A stretch of DNA of 64,000 bases from Lachnoanaerobaculum sanguinis (GCF_033242365.1 NZ_BTHK01000011.1:1-64000); one strand, 5' to 3'. Positions 8,499 through 17,518 are shown, counted from the first letter of the stretch. Notes: generated by a model not told the origin, from the letters alone. Numbers and translations: made by a program.

Positions 8499-9008
8499 AT
8501 GGCGGGATTTATTATATCAAATACCATATCAAACATAATTGTATGTGGCCTATGGACATATATTTCAGCTATGTTTGCCGGTCCGCTGATAGCAACTTGG
8601 GTAGGCTTTGCAGGATGTACATCTTATTATGCAGCAGGTTGTGGTAAAAACGGTTTTATCAGATCATTATGCAGTAATATGGCAGGTATCTTTATCGGAT
8701 GTACAATCATTTGGCTATGTGTAAATGTAAACGGAAGTCTATGGTTTAACGGATTGATAACAGGAATATTCAGTGGAGTTATCATCTATATCACACATTG
8801 TGATTTAACCAGATTTGCAACTTGCACATTTATGGGCGGCTTTAGTGCTTTTGCATCAGGTGGTAATTGGAAGATGTTGATTATTTGCTTTATCCTGGGA
8901 AATATCGTTGGGCTCGCATCGGATTATCTGGGTAGATTTATATTAGCAAAGTTTTTCAAGAAGACTGATAAAAAAGACTGGGTTATTGCTAAATTTTTAG
9001 AGGATTAA
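8499..9008 (+). CDS. DUF1097 family membrane protein
   Basis: 169-aa integral membrane protein with about five hydrophobic segments and a basic C-terminal tail (AKFFKKTDKKDW). The segment TWVGFAGCTSYYAAGCGKNG matches the DUF1097 (YcdZ-like) family, whose function is not established. As the first gene of an operon for pyrimidine breakdown it is a candidate transporter or transport partner for uracil, ureidopropionate or propionate. That is guilt by association only. Confidence 0.7.
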   Translation: MAGFIISNTISNIIVCGLWTYISAMFAGPLIATWVGFAGCTSYYAAGCGKNGFIRSLCSNMAGIFIGCTIIWLCVNVNGSLWFNGLITGIFSGVIIYITHCDLTRFATCTFMGGFSAFASGGNWKMLIICFILGNIVGLASDYLGRFILAKFFKKTDKKDWVIAKFLED

Positions 9009-9033
9009 GAATCAAAAAGTAAGGGGTTTTAAT

Positions 9034-10242
9034 ATGAGCAAAATTTTAAAATTGGCATATGGCATGGAGAAGTCGGAAGGCTTTAATTACAGACTTGCCA
9101 TGGAGGAAGCATCCAGGTGTCTTCTATGTGAAGATGCACCTTGTTCTAAGGGATGTCCGGCAGGGACAGACCCGGCTAAGTTCATTCGCTCACTGAGATT
9201 TAAGAACATAAAAGGTGCTGCAGAGACAATAAGAGAAAACAATCCTTTAGGTGGTTCATGTGCCTGGGTATGTCCTTATGACAGAATGTGTGAAGAAGAA
9301 TGTAGTAGATGTGGAATAGACAAGCCTATACAGATCGGTAAAATACAAAGATATCTGGTTGAAGAAGAACAGACTATATCGGCAAAGTTTATCAGTGCCG
9401 GAGAAAAGATCGGAAAGAAGGTAGCGCTGATAGGTGCCGGACCTGCATCACTTGCTTGCGCAAGAGAGCTTGCACTTGCAGGAGTGGATACAACTGTTTT
9501 TGAAAAGCAGGCTAAGGCCGGTGGAGTTTTGAGATATGGTATTACACCTACAAGACTTCCCGACAGAGTTGTGGATTTTGATATAGAACTTATAAAAGAG
9601 CTGGGAGTAAAGTTTGAATTTAATAAGGAAATAAAATTTGAAGATATTCCTAAGCTAAAGAGTGAGTATGACGCCGTATTTGTCGGAGTCGGACTTTGGG
9701 ATTCAAAGAAGGTTGCAGTAGAAGGCAGCGAGCTTAAGGGCGTTGAATCGGCTATTGATTTCTTGTTTAAAGCAAGAACCGGTGAGACAAAAGAGCTTCC
9801 GGAGAGAGTAATTGTAATCGGTGGTGGTGATGTAGCGATGGATTGTGCTACAACCGCAAGACAATTGGGTGCTGAGAAAACATGTATCTGCTATAGAAGA
9901 ACTATAGAAGAAGCACCTGCAAATATTGAAGAGATTTCTTTTGTAAGAGAGATGGGAATTCCTATTTATACAGGATTTGCGCCTGAAAAGATCTGTGGGG
10001 AAAACGGTCATGTAAGAGCTCTTGTTGCAAAGGGAATGAAGGACGATAATGAGATGACACTTAAGGCAGATATGGTTATCTTTGCTATAGGTCAGGACCA
10101 GGTAGAGGATTATAAAGGACTTATGGCAGGTGATGGAGTATTCACCGGCGGTGACGCATTACATGGTGTCGGTATAACAGTGGTAGAGTCTGTTCATGAA
10201 GGAAAAGAAGCGGCTTACCAGATATTAGATTATATAAGGTGA
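9034..10242 (+). CDS. preT: NAD-dependent dihydropyrimidine dehydrogenase, PreT-like subunit
   Basis: Flavin and Fe-S subunit that takes electrons from NAD(P)H and feeds them to PreA for reduction of uracil or thymine. The N-terminal Fe-S domain has Cys29, Cys32, Cys37, Cys41 and a second set Cys76, Cys80, Cys86, Cys90; then a FAD site GAGPAS (134-139) and an NAD(P)H site VIVIGGGDVAMDCA. 402 aa, family-typical. It resembles glutamate synthase small subunit, but the next gene is preA and no large glutamate synthase gene is present, so PreT is the better call. Confidence 0.9.
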   Translation: MSKILKLAYGMEKSEGFNYRLAMEEASRCLLCEDAPCSKGCPAGTDPAKFIRSLRFKNIKGAAETIRENNPLGGSCAWVCPYDRMCEEECSRCGIDKPIQIGKIQRYLVEEEQTISAKFISAGEKIGKKVALIGAGPASLACARELALAGVDTTVFEKQAKAGGVLRYGITPTRLPDRVVDFDIELIKELGVKFEFNKEIKFEDIPKLKSEYDAVFVGVGLWDSKKVAVEGSELKGVESAIDFLFKARTGETKELPERVIVIGGGDVAMDCATTARQLGAEKTCICYRRTIEEAPANIEEISFVREMGIPIYTGFAPEKICGENGHVRALVAKGMKDDNEMTLKADMVIFAIGQDQVEDYKGLMAGDGVFTGGDALHGVGITVVESVHEGKEAAYQILDYIR

Positions 10243-10252
10243 GGAGATTAAT

Positions 10253-11515
10253 ATGGCTTTGAAAAAAGATTTATCAATAAATTTTTTAGGTGTTGATTGT
10301 GAGAATCCTTTTTTTCTATCTTCTTCACCTGTAGGCAGTAATTATGAAATGTGTGCCAAGGCACTGAGAGCCGGTTGGGGTGGTATTTTTTATAAAACAA
10401 TAAGTGTTTTTATACCAAATGAATGTTCCCCAAGATTTGATATAGCCTCAAAAGAGGGAACACCTTGGACCGGATTTAAGAATATGGAGATGACTTCAGA
10501 CAAGCCGAATGAAGTAAACTTTGAGTTCATTAGGCAATTAAAGAAGGATTTTCCGAATAAAGTGATAGTTTCAAGTATTATGGGCGCTAGTGATGACGAG
10601 TGGGCAATACTTGCGAAAGAGTCTGAAAAGGCCGGAGCGGATATGATTGAGTGTAATTTCTCATGTCCACAGATGACATCATCCACTATGGGTTCTGATG
10701 TAGGACAAAATCCTGATTTGGTAAAACATTATTGTGAAGTGGCTTCTTCAAGTACTAAATTGCCGATAATAGCAAAGATGACACCGAATCTTGGAAATAT
10801 GGAGATTCCTGCAAGAGCCGCTATAGAAGGCGGTGCAAAAGGAATAGCTGCAATCAATACGGTAAAATCTATCACAAATCTTGATATAAACTTAAGAACA
10901 GGAATGCCTGTTGTAAACGGAAAATCTGCAATATCAGGGTATTCCGGAGCGGCGGTAAAACCTATTGCACTTAGATTTATATCAGATTTAATGCATGATC
11001 CTATTGTAAGTAAAGTTCCTATAACCGGAATGGGCGGTATAGAGACTTGGAGAGATTGTCTTGAGTTTTTGATGTTAGGTGCATCAAATCTTCAGGTAAC
11101 AACTGCAGTAATGCAATATGGATATAGAATTGTTGAAGATATGATAAGCGGTATGTCACATTATATGAATGATTACGGAATCAATAAACTTCAGGATATA
11201 GTGGGCACTGCTGTAGGAAATATTGTAGGTGCCGATGATTTGGACAGATCATATAAGATTCTGGTTCAGATTGATAAAGAAAAATGTGTCGGATGTGGAA
11301 GATGTTATGTATCATGCTTTGATGCGGCACATCAGGCCATTGAATATGACTATGCAACCAGAGTACCTACAATAAATGAAGATAAATGTGTAGGATGTCA
11401 TCTTTGCTTAAATGTTTGTCCGGTAATGCATTGTATACAACCGGGAAAACTTGTTTATAAGGATAAGAATGATAATCATACCATAAATTTAAAGGAAAAT
11501 AATAGTTATCTATAA
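10253..11515 (+). CDS. preA: NAD-dependent dihydropyrimidine dehydrogenase, PreA subunit
   Basis: FMN TIM-barrel subunit that reduces uracil/thymine to the dihydro form. The barrel resembles dihydroorotate dehydrogenase; ECNFSCPQM contains the active-site Cys of dihydropyrimidine dehydrogenases. The C-terminus carries two 4Fe-4S motifs, CVGCGRCYVSC (345-355) and CVGCHLCLNVCP (from 379), as in PreA. In a fermenter the likely direction is reduction, making uracil an electron acceptor. It sits 10 nt after preT and 20 nt before the dihydropyrimidinase. Confidence 0.93.
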   Translation: MALKKDLSINFLGVDCENPFFLSSSPVGSNYEMCAKALRAGWGGIFYKTISVFIPNECSPRFDIASKEGTPWTGFKNMEMTSDKPNEVNFEFIRQLKKDFPNKVIVSSIMGASDDEWAILAKESEKAGADMIECNFSCPQMTSSTMGSDVGQNPDLVKHYCEVASSSTKLPIIAKMTPNLGNMEIPARAAIEGGAKGIAAINTVKSITNLDINLRTGMPVVNGKSAISGYSGAAVKPIALRFISDLMHDPIVSKVPITGMGGIETWRDCLEFLMLGASNLQVTTAVMQYGYRIVEDMISGMSHYMNDYGINKLQDIVGTAVGNIVGADDLDRSYKILVQIDKEKCVGCGRCYVSCFDAAHQAIEYDYATRVPTINEDKCVGCHLCLNVCPVMHCIQPGKLVYKDKNDNHTINLKENNSYL

Positions 11516-11535
11516 TATATCAGGGGGGTTGATCT

Positions 11536-12906
11536 ATGTTAGATTTAATTATTAAGGGTGGAACTGTAGTTACGGCAACGGATATGTTCCCATGTGACGT
11601 AGGTGTAAAAGACGGTAAGATTGTTGAGATGGGAATGAATCTTGATATGGATGCCAAGGAAGTAGTGGATGCTACAGGAAAACTTGTACTTCCGGGAGCA
11701 TTGGATGTACATACCCATCTGGCCATGCCTTTTGGAGGAACAATTTCTGCAGACAGTTACCTTTCAGGTACCAGAGCTGCAGCCTGTGGAGGTGTTACTA
11801 CAATATTTGACTATCCGGTTCAGAGAAAAGGTGGCACCATTATGGATTTGGTAAATTCCAAAAAAGCCATACTTGAAAAAGAAGCATGTGTGGACTGGGC
11901 ATCTCATTGTATTATTACAGACTTTAATGACGGTCAGATACTTGAAGAGATGGAAGAAGCCGTTAAAGAAGGTATTACTTCTTACAAATGCTTCATGGTT
12001 TACAAAAAAGCCGGAATGATGGTGGATGACGGAATGTTTGCGACTTTGCTTCTCAGAGCAAAGGAACTTGGAGCATTGGTAAATGTTCATGCAGAGAATT
12101 CCGATATGATAGATTATTTTGAAGCTAAGTTTAAAAAAGAAGGAAACTTGAGTCCTTGGTATCACTATCTGGCACGTCAGGAGTTTGTTGAGGCTGAAGC
12201 CGACAGAAGAGCTTTGCATTGGTGTAAGCATTTGGATGCACCGCTCTACATTGTCCATATGGCTGACAAGGAAGGACTTGAAGCATGTATAGAAGGTAAG
12301 AAAGAGGGCGTACCTATTTATGTGGAGACCTGCCCACAGTATCTTGAGTTTACATGTGAGGTATATAAGAGAGAGGACGGAAGAAACTTTGTATGCTCAC
12401 CTCCTATAAAGGGAGAGGAAAGCAGACAGGCTCTTTGGGAAGCTATAAAGAAAAATCAGGTTGATGTTGTTGCAACAGATCACTGCCCGTTCCAAAGTTA
12501 TGAAAAGGATTGGGGTATAGACGACTTTACAAAGATTCCAAACGGATGTGCAGGTGTAGAAAATATGTATCCGTATATGCTTGATGCAGCTAATTCAGGT
12601 AAAATCACTTTCTCACAGGCGGTAGCTCTTTGCTCAACAAATCCGGCAAGAATATTCGGATGTGATAAGAAGGGCGGAGTCATAGTAGGGAATGATGCGG
12701 ATATAGTTATTTATGACAGGGATAAGGATTTTACAATAAGTATAAATAATATGCATTCCGACTATGACCATACCATATGGGAAGGAAAGAAGCTTCATGG
12801 ATATCCTGTAAAGACATTCCTTAGAGGACAGCTTGTCTATGATAACGGAGATTTCGTTGGAAAGCCGGGAATGGGTAGATTCGTAAAGAGAGTACCTAGA
12901 AGTTAA
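11536..12906 (+). CDS. hydA: Dihydropyrimidinase / D-hydantoinase
   Basis: Binuclear zinc amidohydrolase that opens dihydrouracil to N-carbamoyl-beta-alanine. Visible: metal His59 and His61 in DVHTH, Lys151 in SYKCFMVYKKAG (the carbamylated bridging lysine), VNVHAEN, IVHMADKEG and the Asp in TDHCPF. 456 aa, normal. GGGGGG lies upstream of ATG 11536. The position between preA and an N-carbamoyl hydrolase fixes the physiological substrate as a dihydropyrimidine rather than a hydantoin (inference from context). Confidence 0.93.
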   Translation: MLDLIIKGGTVVTATDMFPCDVGVKDGKIVEMGMNLDMDAKEVVDATGKLVLPGALDVHTHLAMPFGGTISADSYLSGTRAAACGGVTTIFDYPVQRKGGTIMDLVNSKKAILEKEACVDWASHCIITDFNDGQILEEMEEAVKEGITSYKCFMVYKKAGMMVDDGMFATLLLRAKELGALVNVHAENSDMIDYFEAKFKKEGNLSPWYHYLARQEFVEAEADRRALHWCKHLDAPLYIVHMADKEGLEACIEGKKEGVPIYVETCPQYLEFTCEVYKREDGRNFVCSPPIKGEESRQALWEAIKKNQVDVVATDHCPFQSYEKDWGIDDFTKIPNGCAGVENMYPYMLDAANSGKITFSQAVALCSTNPARIFGCDKKGGVIVGNDADIVIYDRDKDFTISINNMHSDYDHTIWEGKKLHGYPVKTFLRGQLVYDNGDFVGKPGMGRFVKRVPRS

Positions 12907-12925
12907 AGTATTAATGATTGTATTT

Positions 12926-12960
12926 TACTGTCACTGCTTTATATATAGGTAGTGGCAGTA
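12926..12960 (+). other. Intercistronic hairpin
   Basis: TACTGTCACT pairs with AGTGGCAGTA (one G-T pair) across a loop of about 15 nt. No T run follows, so it is more likely an mRNA processing or stability element than a terminator. Confidence 0.5.
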
Positions 12961-12997
12961 CGATTTTAAATAATATGTTGTTTTAATAGGGGGTAAT

Positions 12998-14254
12998 ATG
13001 TATAAGTGTAGCGAAGATAGAATGGCAGATAAAATCAAGACCATGAGTCAGTTTGGTGATGCAGGACATGGCGGTATCACAAGATATTCTCTTTCAAAAG
13101 AAAATCTTATGGCAAGAGCTGAATTCAAAAGAAGAATGGAAGCTATCGGTGCAAAGATTAAGACCGATGATATGGCAAATATGTATGCAACATTAGAGGG
13201 TAGCGATCCTACCTTACCTGCAATTGTTATGGCTTCACATTCAGATTCGGTTAGAAACGGTGGAAACTATGACGGTATTTTAGGTGTAATGGGAGCTATG
13301 GAGGTCTTGGAGACTGTTGCAGAACAGAAGATACCTCATAAACACAATCTTGTAGCAATGATTTGGACCAATGAGGAAGGTTCATTATATCCACCGGCTA
13401 TGATGTCATCAGGTGTTATCTGTAACGATTATTTGCCTGAAGAGATTGGAAAGAAGTTTAAGCATGAGGACATGCTGGCATCAACCTCGGTTCTTGATAA
13501 GAATAAGACATTTAAAGAGGCTCTTGAAGCAAGCGGCTATAAGGGAGATGTAGCAAACAGATTAAATCCTAAGGATTATAAGGCAATGTTCGAGCTTCAT
13601 ATTGAGCAGGGACCTATCCTTGAGGCTGCAAAGAATGATATCGGAATAGTTACCTGTGTTCTTGGAATGATAAACTACAGAATCAAAGCGTTCGGACAGT
13701 CAGATCATGCAGGAACAACTCCTATGCCATATAGAAAAGATGCATTATATGCAGCTGCAAAGCTTTTACAGTATCTTCATGATGAGCTTGATAAGCTTGA
13801 TAAGGCATTAGTATATACCACAGGTGAGATAGTATGTCATCCAAATGTACATACAGTTATTCCTGATTTTGTAGAGTTCTCAATTGATGCAAGACATGAG
13901 GATCCTAAGGTTATAGAGCAGGTTGTTGAAGTAATAAAGAATATGCCGAAGGAAATAGTAGGCTGTACTACAGGTTATGAGAGGGCATGGTCACGAGACA
14001 CAGTTTACTATGATGAGAAGCTGGTAGGTTATGTAACAGAAGCTGTAAATGAGCTCGGATATTCAAATCAGAGAATTAACTCAGGTGCAGGACATGATGC
14101 ACAGTTTGTAAGTTATATGATGCCTACTACAATGATATTTGTACCTTCAAAGGACGGACACTCACATTGCGAAGAGGAGTTTACACCGGTTGAGCAGTGT
14201 ACAAAGGGTGCCAGCGTACTTTTGAATGCAGTATTGAAGTGTGATGCTCAATAA
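12998..14254 (+). CDS. N-carbamoyl-beta-alanine amidohydrolase (beta-ureidopropionase), M20 family
   Basis: Zinc hydrolase of the allantoate amidohydrolase / N-carbamoyl-L-amino acid hydrolase group. In this operon it would cleave N-carbamoyl-beta-alanine to beta-alanine, CO2 and ammonia. Metal-site motifs ASHSDSVRNGGNYDG and WTNEEGSLYPP, substrate Arg/His region HIEQGPILE, dimerisation domain GQSDHAGTTPMPYRKDA and a C-terminal SGAGHDAQ. 418 aa, normal. Sequence alone cannot separate the allantoate, hydantoin and ureidopropionate members; the neighbours decide it. Confidence 0.85.
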   Translation: MYKCSEDRMADKIKTMSQFGDAGHGGITRYSLSKENLMARAEFKRRMEAIGAKIKTDDMANMYATLEGSDPTLPAIVMASHSDSVRNGGNYDGILGVMGAMEVLETVAEQKIPHKHNLVAMIWTNEEGSLYPPAMMSSGVICNDYLPEEIGKKFKHEDMLASTSVLDKNKTFKEALEASGYKGDVANRLNPKDYKAMFELHIEQGPILEAAKNDIGIVTCVLGMINYRIKAFGQSDHAGTTPMPYRKDALYAAAKLLQYLHDELDKLDKALVYTTGEIVCHPNVHTVIPDFVEFSIDARHEDPKVIEQVVEVIKNMPKEIVGCTTGYERAWSRDTVYYDEKLVGYVTEAVNELGYSNQRINSGAGHDAQFVSYMMPTTMIFVPSKDGHSHCEEEFTPVEQCTKGASVLLNAVLKCDAQ

Positions 14255-14265
14255 TATGATTTAAG

Positions 14266-14294
14266 TGTTGGGGTCAAATATTTTGGCCCCAACA
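14266..14294 (+). other. Strong intercistronic hairpin
   Basis: TGTTGGGGTCAAA pairs with TTTGGCCCCAACA (13 bp, one G-T pair) around a 3-nt loop. There is no T run, and the next gene starts 24 nt later. A processing or differential-stability element is plausible. Confidence 0.6.
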
Positions 14295-14317
14295 TTACAG
14301 TAGAACAGAGGTGTGAA

Positions 14318-14773
14318 ATGAGTGTTAGAAAAGTAGCGGAATTAAATTACAATATGACAACTGCCGATGCAAATAATGTTGACGGAAAAATACCGTTTGG
14401 AAGACAGTTTGATTTTATCGGTGATGTTGAAACAGAGTTGATGATATTAAATGACGGAGATGAATCTTTGTGCCTTGGATATACAGATGTTGAACTGTAT
14501 GAAGATGCGTATGTAGGTGATCAACTTAATTTTAGAGCAGAGATGCTAAAGGTGGGAAATACATCAAGAACCTGTAGAATAAGTACATATAAGGTTGCAA
14601 CACCTGCGTATAGAATGGGTATCAAAGATGCAAATCCGGGAGATATGTATTATTTTGATCCTCCAAAATTGATTACTGAAGGTACTGTAGTACTTGTAGT
14701 AAAGAAAGAATTACAACGTGGAAATCAGCCAAGTGGTGAAGTTATTGACCCTTGGAGAGAACTTGATCTTTAA
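14318..14773 (+). CDS. Hotdog-fold protein related to beta-alanyl-CoA / 3-aminobutyryl-CoA ammonia lyase
   Basis: 151-aa hotdog protein. Residues 34-59 (GDVETELMILNDGDE then LGYTDVEL) closely match Kal at 55381 in this window (GDVATELLIINDGDE) and the beta-alanyl-CoA ammonia lyase family, as do the later segments AYVGD and KVGNTSRTC. The N-terminal motif DAHYGGELVDGAR of Kal is replaced by DANNVDGKIPFGR, so one half of the conserved region is lost. The next gene's hotdog domain shows the opposite pattern, suggesting a heteromeric lyase that turns beta-alanyl-CoA into acryloyl-CoA. Family is well supported; substrate and heteromer are inference. Confidence 0.8.
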   Translation: MSVRKVAELNYNMTTADANNVDGKIPFGRQFDFIGDVETELMILNDGDESLCLGYTDVELYEDAYVGDQLNFRAEMLKVGNTSRTCRISTYKVATPAYRMGIKDANPGDMYYFDPPKLITEGTVVLVVKKELQRGNQPSGEVIDPWRELDL

Positions 14774-14785
14774 TAAGGGGGTATT

Positions 14786-16354
14786 ATGAGTACTGAAGTT
14801 ACATTAAGATATAGAATGTCCGATAGAGATGTTTTCTACGGTGGAGGAGTTGTAAACGGTGCAAGGTCTATTACTTTGATGGAAGATACCGCAAACAGAT
14901 TGATGACTAAGGTTTATGGAAATCAGAGCAGATGTGCAAAGGTAAGAAAAGTAAGATTGTTTGTGCCATGTTTTGCCGGAGATTATATGGAGTATAAGGC
15001 GAGACTTTTGGGTGAAGAAAACGGAAGAGCAATTATCGAAGTGCGTTCATTTAAGGTTGCGGTTATCCCTGAGGAGCCTGAGTTTGAAAGCTCTATAGAT
15101 GTTTTGGAGGATCCTCCTCTTTCAACTGTATGTATTTTTGAATATGTTATTCCTGCAAAGAAGGAGAAAAAGAAAGCAAAAGCCCTTGAGGGGCTGAAAG
15201 TTCTTGATCTTACACATGCATATAACGGTCCTTTCTGTACCGCACTTTTAGCAGACAACGGTGCTGAGGTTATAAAGATAGAGCCTCTTACAGGTGATCA
15301 GTCAAGATATTGGCCTCCAATGGATGACAATAGCGGTGAGAGCGGATTTTATGCATTTATAAACAGAAATAAAAAAGGAGTTACTCTTAACTTAAAGACT
15401 GAAAAAGGAAGAGAGATTTTCTATGACCTTGTCAGAGAGGCTGATGTGGTGGTAGAAAACTTCAGAGTCGGAGTAACAAAGAAATTACAAGTTGACTATG
15501 AGACATTAAAGAAGATAAATCCGAGAATAATTTATGCTTCAGGTAGCGGATTCGGACAGTACGGCCCGTTCTCAAACAGACCATGTTATGATATCGTAGC
15601 ACAGGCTCTCGGAGGAATGATAAATCTTACAGGTTATATGGATGCACCACCTGTAAAATGCGGTGTGTCGGTAGCTGATAATGTTACAGGTATTTACCTA
15701 TGTGTAGGTGTACTTATGGCTCTTTACAGAAGAAATATAAGCGGTGAAGGCCAGCAGGTAGATGTAGCTATGGCGGATACTATATTTACATTGCTTGAAA
15801 ATGCGATAATATATACAACTCTTAAGGGAATAATACCTCAGAGACAGGGAAATATAGATGCGACAGTATCACCTTTTAATGTATATGAGGCTAAAGACGG
15901 ATATATTGCTTTAGGAGTAGGTACAGATAAGCTGTTTAAGGTATTCTGTGATGTGATCGGAAGACCTGATCTTGTTACGAATGAGAAATTTGCAACCAAT
16001 GATCTCAGAATCAAAAATTACAATGACGGTTTACACGAAATAATTGTGGACTGGGTTAAGCAAAGAGGTAAGGCTGAAGTGGAGAGTATGTTTGAAGAGG
16101 TCGGAATACCTTGCGGACAGATACTTGATATGAAGGAAGCTATTGAGCATCCTCATTTTAAAGCAAGAGAGATGATGGTACATGTTGAACATCCTACAAT
16201 TGGAGATATGTATATACAGGGTTGCCCTATAAAGCTTAGTGAAACACCGGGAAGTGTAGATACACCTGCACCTTTACTTGGACAGCATAATAAAGAGGTT
16301 TACGGCTTTGATGATGAAACATTAAAGCAATTAAAAGAAGAAGGCATAATCTAG
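14786..16354 (+). CDS. Fusion: ammonia-lyase-like hotdog domain + family III CoA-transferase
   Basis: 522 aa in two parts. Residues 1-122 are a second ammonia-lyase-type hotdog: YRMSDRDVFYGGGVVNGARS keeps the DxxYGGxxVxGAR motif of Kal, but the following GDxxTELxIxNDGDE segment is degenerate. A charged linker (124-134, Lys/Glu) leads to a CaiB/BaiF (family III) CoA-transferase from about 136: LKVLDLTHAYNGPF, KIEPLTGDQSRYW, RNKKGVTLNLKTEKGR and NRPCYDIVAQALGGM, whose Asp is the catalytic carboxylate of the family. It would activate beta-alanine to beta-alanyl-CoA and hand it to the lyase site. The fusion is directly visible; I know of no described example. Confidence 0.85.
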   Translation: MSTEVTLRYRMSDRDVFYGGGVVNGARSITLMEDTANRLMTKVYGNQSRCAKVRKVRLFVPCFAGDYMEYKARLLGEENGRAIIEVRSFKVAVIPEEPEFESSIDVLEDPPLSTVCIFEYVIPAKKEKKKAKALEGLKVLDLTHAYNGPFCTALLADNGAEVIKIEPLTGDQSRYWPPMDDNSGESGFYAFINRNKKGVTLNLKTEKGREIFYDLVREADVVVENFRVGVTKKLQVDYETLKKINPRIIYASGSGFGQYGPFSNRPCYDIVAQALGGMINLTGYMDAPPVKCGVSVADNVTGIYLCVGVLMALYRRNISGEGQQVDVAMADTIFTLLENAIIYTTLKGIIPQRQGNIDATVSPFNVYEAKDGYIALGVGTDKLFKVFCDVIGRPDLVTNEKFATNDLRIKNYNDGLHEIIVDWVKQRGKAEVESMFEEVGIPCGQILDMKEAIEHPHFKAREMMVHVEHPTIGDMYIQGCPIKLSETPGSVDTPAPLLGQHNKEVYGFDDETLKQLKEEGII

Positions 16355-16367
16355 TGGAGGAAAAGAA

Positions 16368-17510
16368 ATGGATCTTAATTTTTCCAAAGCACAGCTGATG
16401 CTGAAAAAAACAGTGGCTGACTTCAGCGAAAATATGGTAAAACCCAGAGCTGAAGAAATAGATAGAAGCGGTAAATTCCCAAAGGATCTATTCCTGGAAA
16501 TGACAAAGATGGGGCTAACAGGTATAGGAACCGAGGAAAAATACGGAGGTAGCGGCGGTAGCGATATTGAAAAGATAATTGCTGTAGAAGAAATAGCAAA
16601 ACATTGCGGTTCTACCGCTGCAACACTTTCAATACATACTATATTTGCTTCAGTACTGGGAAAGTTCGGTACTGAAGAACAAAAACAAAAGTATTTACCT
16701 GTAGTATGTGCAGGTGGAGAGTTGGGGGCATTTGCCCTCACCGAGCCGAATGCCGGATCTGATGCGGGAAGTGCAAGAACAACTGCAATATTTGATGAGA
16801 GTACACAAGAGTATGTTCTAAACGGTACAAAATGCTTTATAACAGGTGGCGGTTTGGCAAAGTATGTATTGGTATTTGCTCTTACATCACCTGAATTAAA
16901 GACCAAGGGGCTTAGTTGTATACTTGTGGAGCGTGGAACACCGGGATTTTCAATAGGTAAGATTGAAGATAAGATGGGACTGCATGGCTCTGAAACGGCA
17001 GAGCTGATATTTGATAATTGCAGAGTTCCTAAAGAAAATCTTATCGGTCCTCTTGGAAAGGGCTTTAAGATTGCAATGACTGCACTTGACGGTGCGAGGA
17101 TAGGAATTGCCGCACAGGCTGTGGGAATAGCGGCAGGTGCATTGGATGAAAGCGTAAAGTACACAAAAGAAAGAGTACAATTTGGCAGACCGATTTCTTC
17201 ATTGCAGGGATTACAGTGGTATCTGGCAGAAATGGCTACAAAGGTTGAATGTGCAAGATGGATGACCTACAGAGCTGCAAACTTGAAAGTCAGTGGAATG
17301 CCACATACAAAAGAGGCGGCAATGGCAAAGCTTAATGCATCAAAAGTAGCTGTTGAAGTAACGGATAAAGCATTGCAGATACATGGTGGTTATGGATATA
17401 TGAGAGATTATCCATTGGAAAGAATGTATCGTGATGCAAAAATAACAGAAATATACGAAGGTACTTCAGAGATTCACAAGGTTGTTATAGCCAGAGAAGT
17501 GCTGAAATAG
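16368..17510 (+). CDS. Acyl-CoA dehydrogenase (candidate acryloyl-CoA reductase)
   Basis: 380-aa FAD enzyme of the short-chain acyl-CoA dehydrogenase family. FAD/substrate motifs GAFALTEPNAGSDAGS and CFITGGGLAKY, the signature QFGRPISSLQGLQW, and catalytic Glu364 in IYEGTSEIHK. Located between the CoA-transferase fusion and etfBA, it fits acryloyl-CoA reductase (acryloyl-CoA to propionyl-CoA) as in the beta-alanine fermentation of Clostridium propionicum. Butyryl-CoA dehydrogenase is the main alternative, and sequence alone does not separate them. Confidence 0.88.
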   Translation: MDLNFSKAQLMLKKTVADFSENMVKPRAEEIDRSGKFPKDLFLEMTKMGLTGIGTEEKYGGSGGSDIEKIIAVEEIAKHCGSTAATLSIHTIFASVLGKFGTEEQKQKYLPVVCAGGELGAFALTEPNAGSDAGSARTTAIFDESTQEYVLNGTKCFITGGGLAKYVLVFALTSPELKTKGLSCILVERGTPGFSIGKIEDKMGLHGSETAELIFDNCRVPKENLIGPLGKGFKIAMTALDGARIGIAAQAVGIAAGALDESVKYTKERVQFGRPISSLQGLQWYLAEMATKVECARWMTYRAANLKVSGMPHTKEAAMAKLNASKVAVEVTDKALQIHGGYGYMRDYPLERMYRDAKITEIYEGTSEIHKVVIAREVLK

Positions 17511-17518
17511 GGGGTATT

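Noticed and set aside
9034..10242. Glutamate synthase small subunit
   Set aside because: The domain layout is shared, but no large subunit is present and preA follows directly.
12998..14254. Allantoate amidohydrolase in purine breakdown
   Set aside because: Same family, but no allantoinase or other purine genes nearby; the neighbours are pyrimidine enzymes.
16331..17164. Long open frame on the minus strand inside the acyl-CoA dehydrogenase gene
   Set aside because: Ser/Pro-rich translation typical of the complement of a real gene; no ribosome site; the + strand gene is certain.
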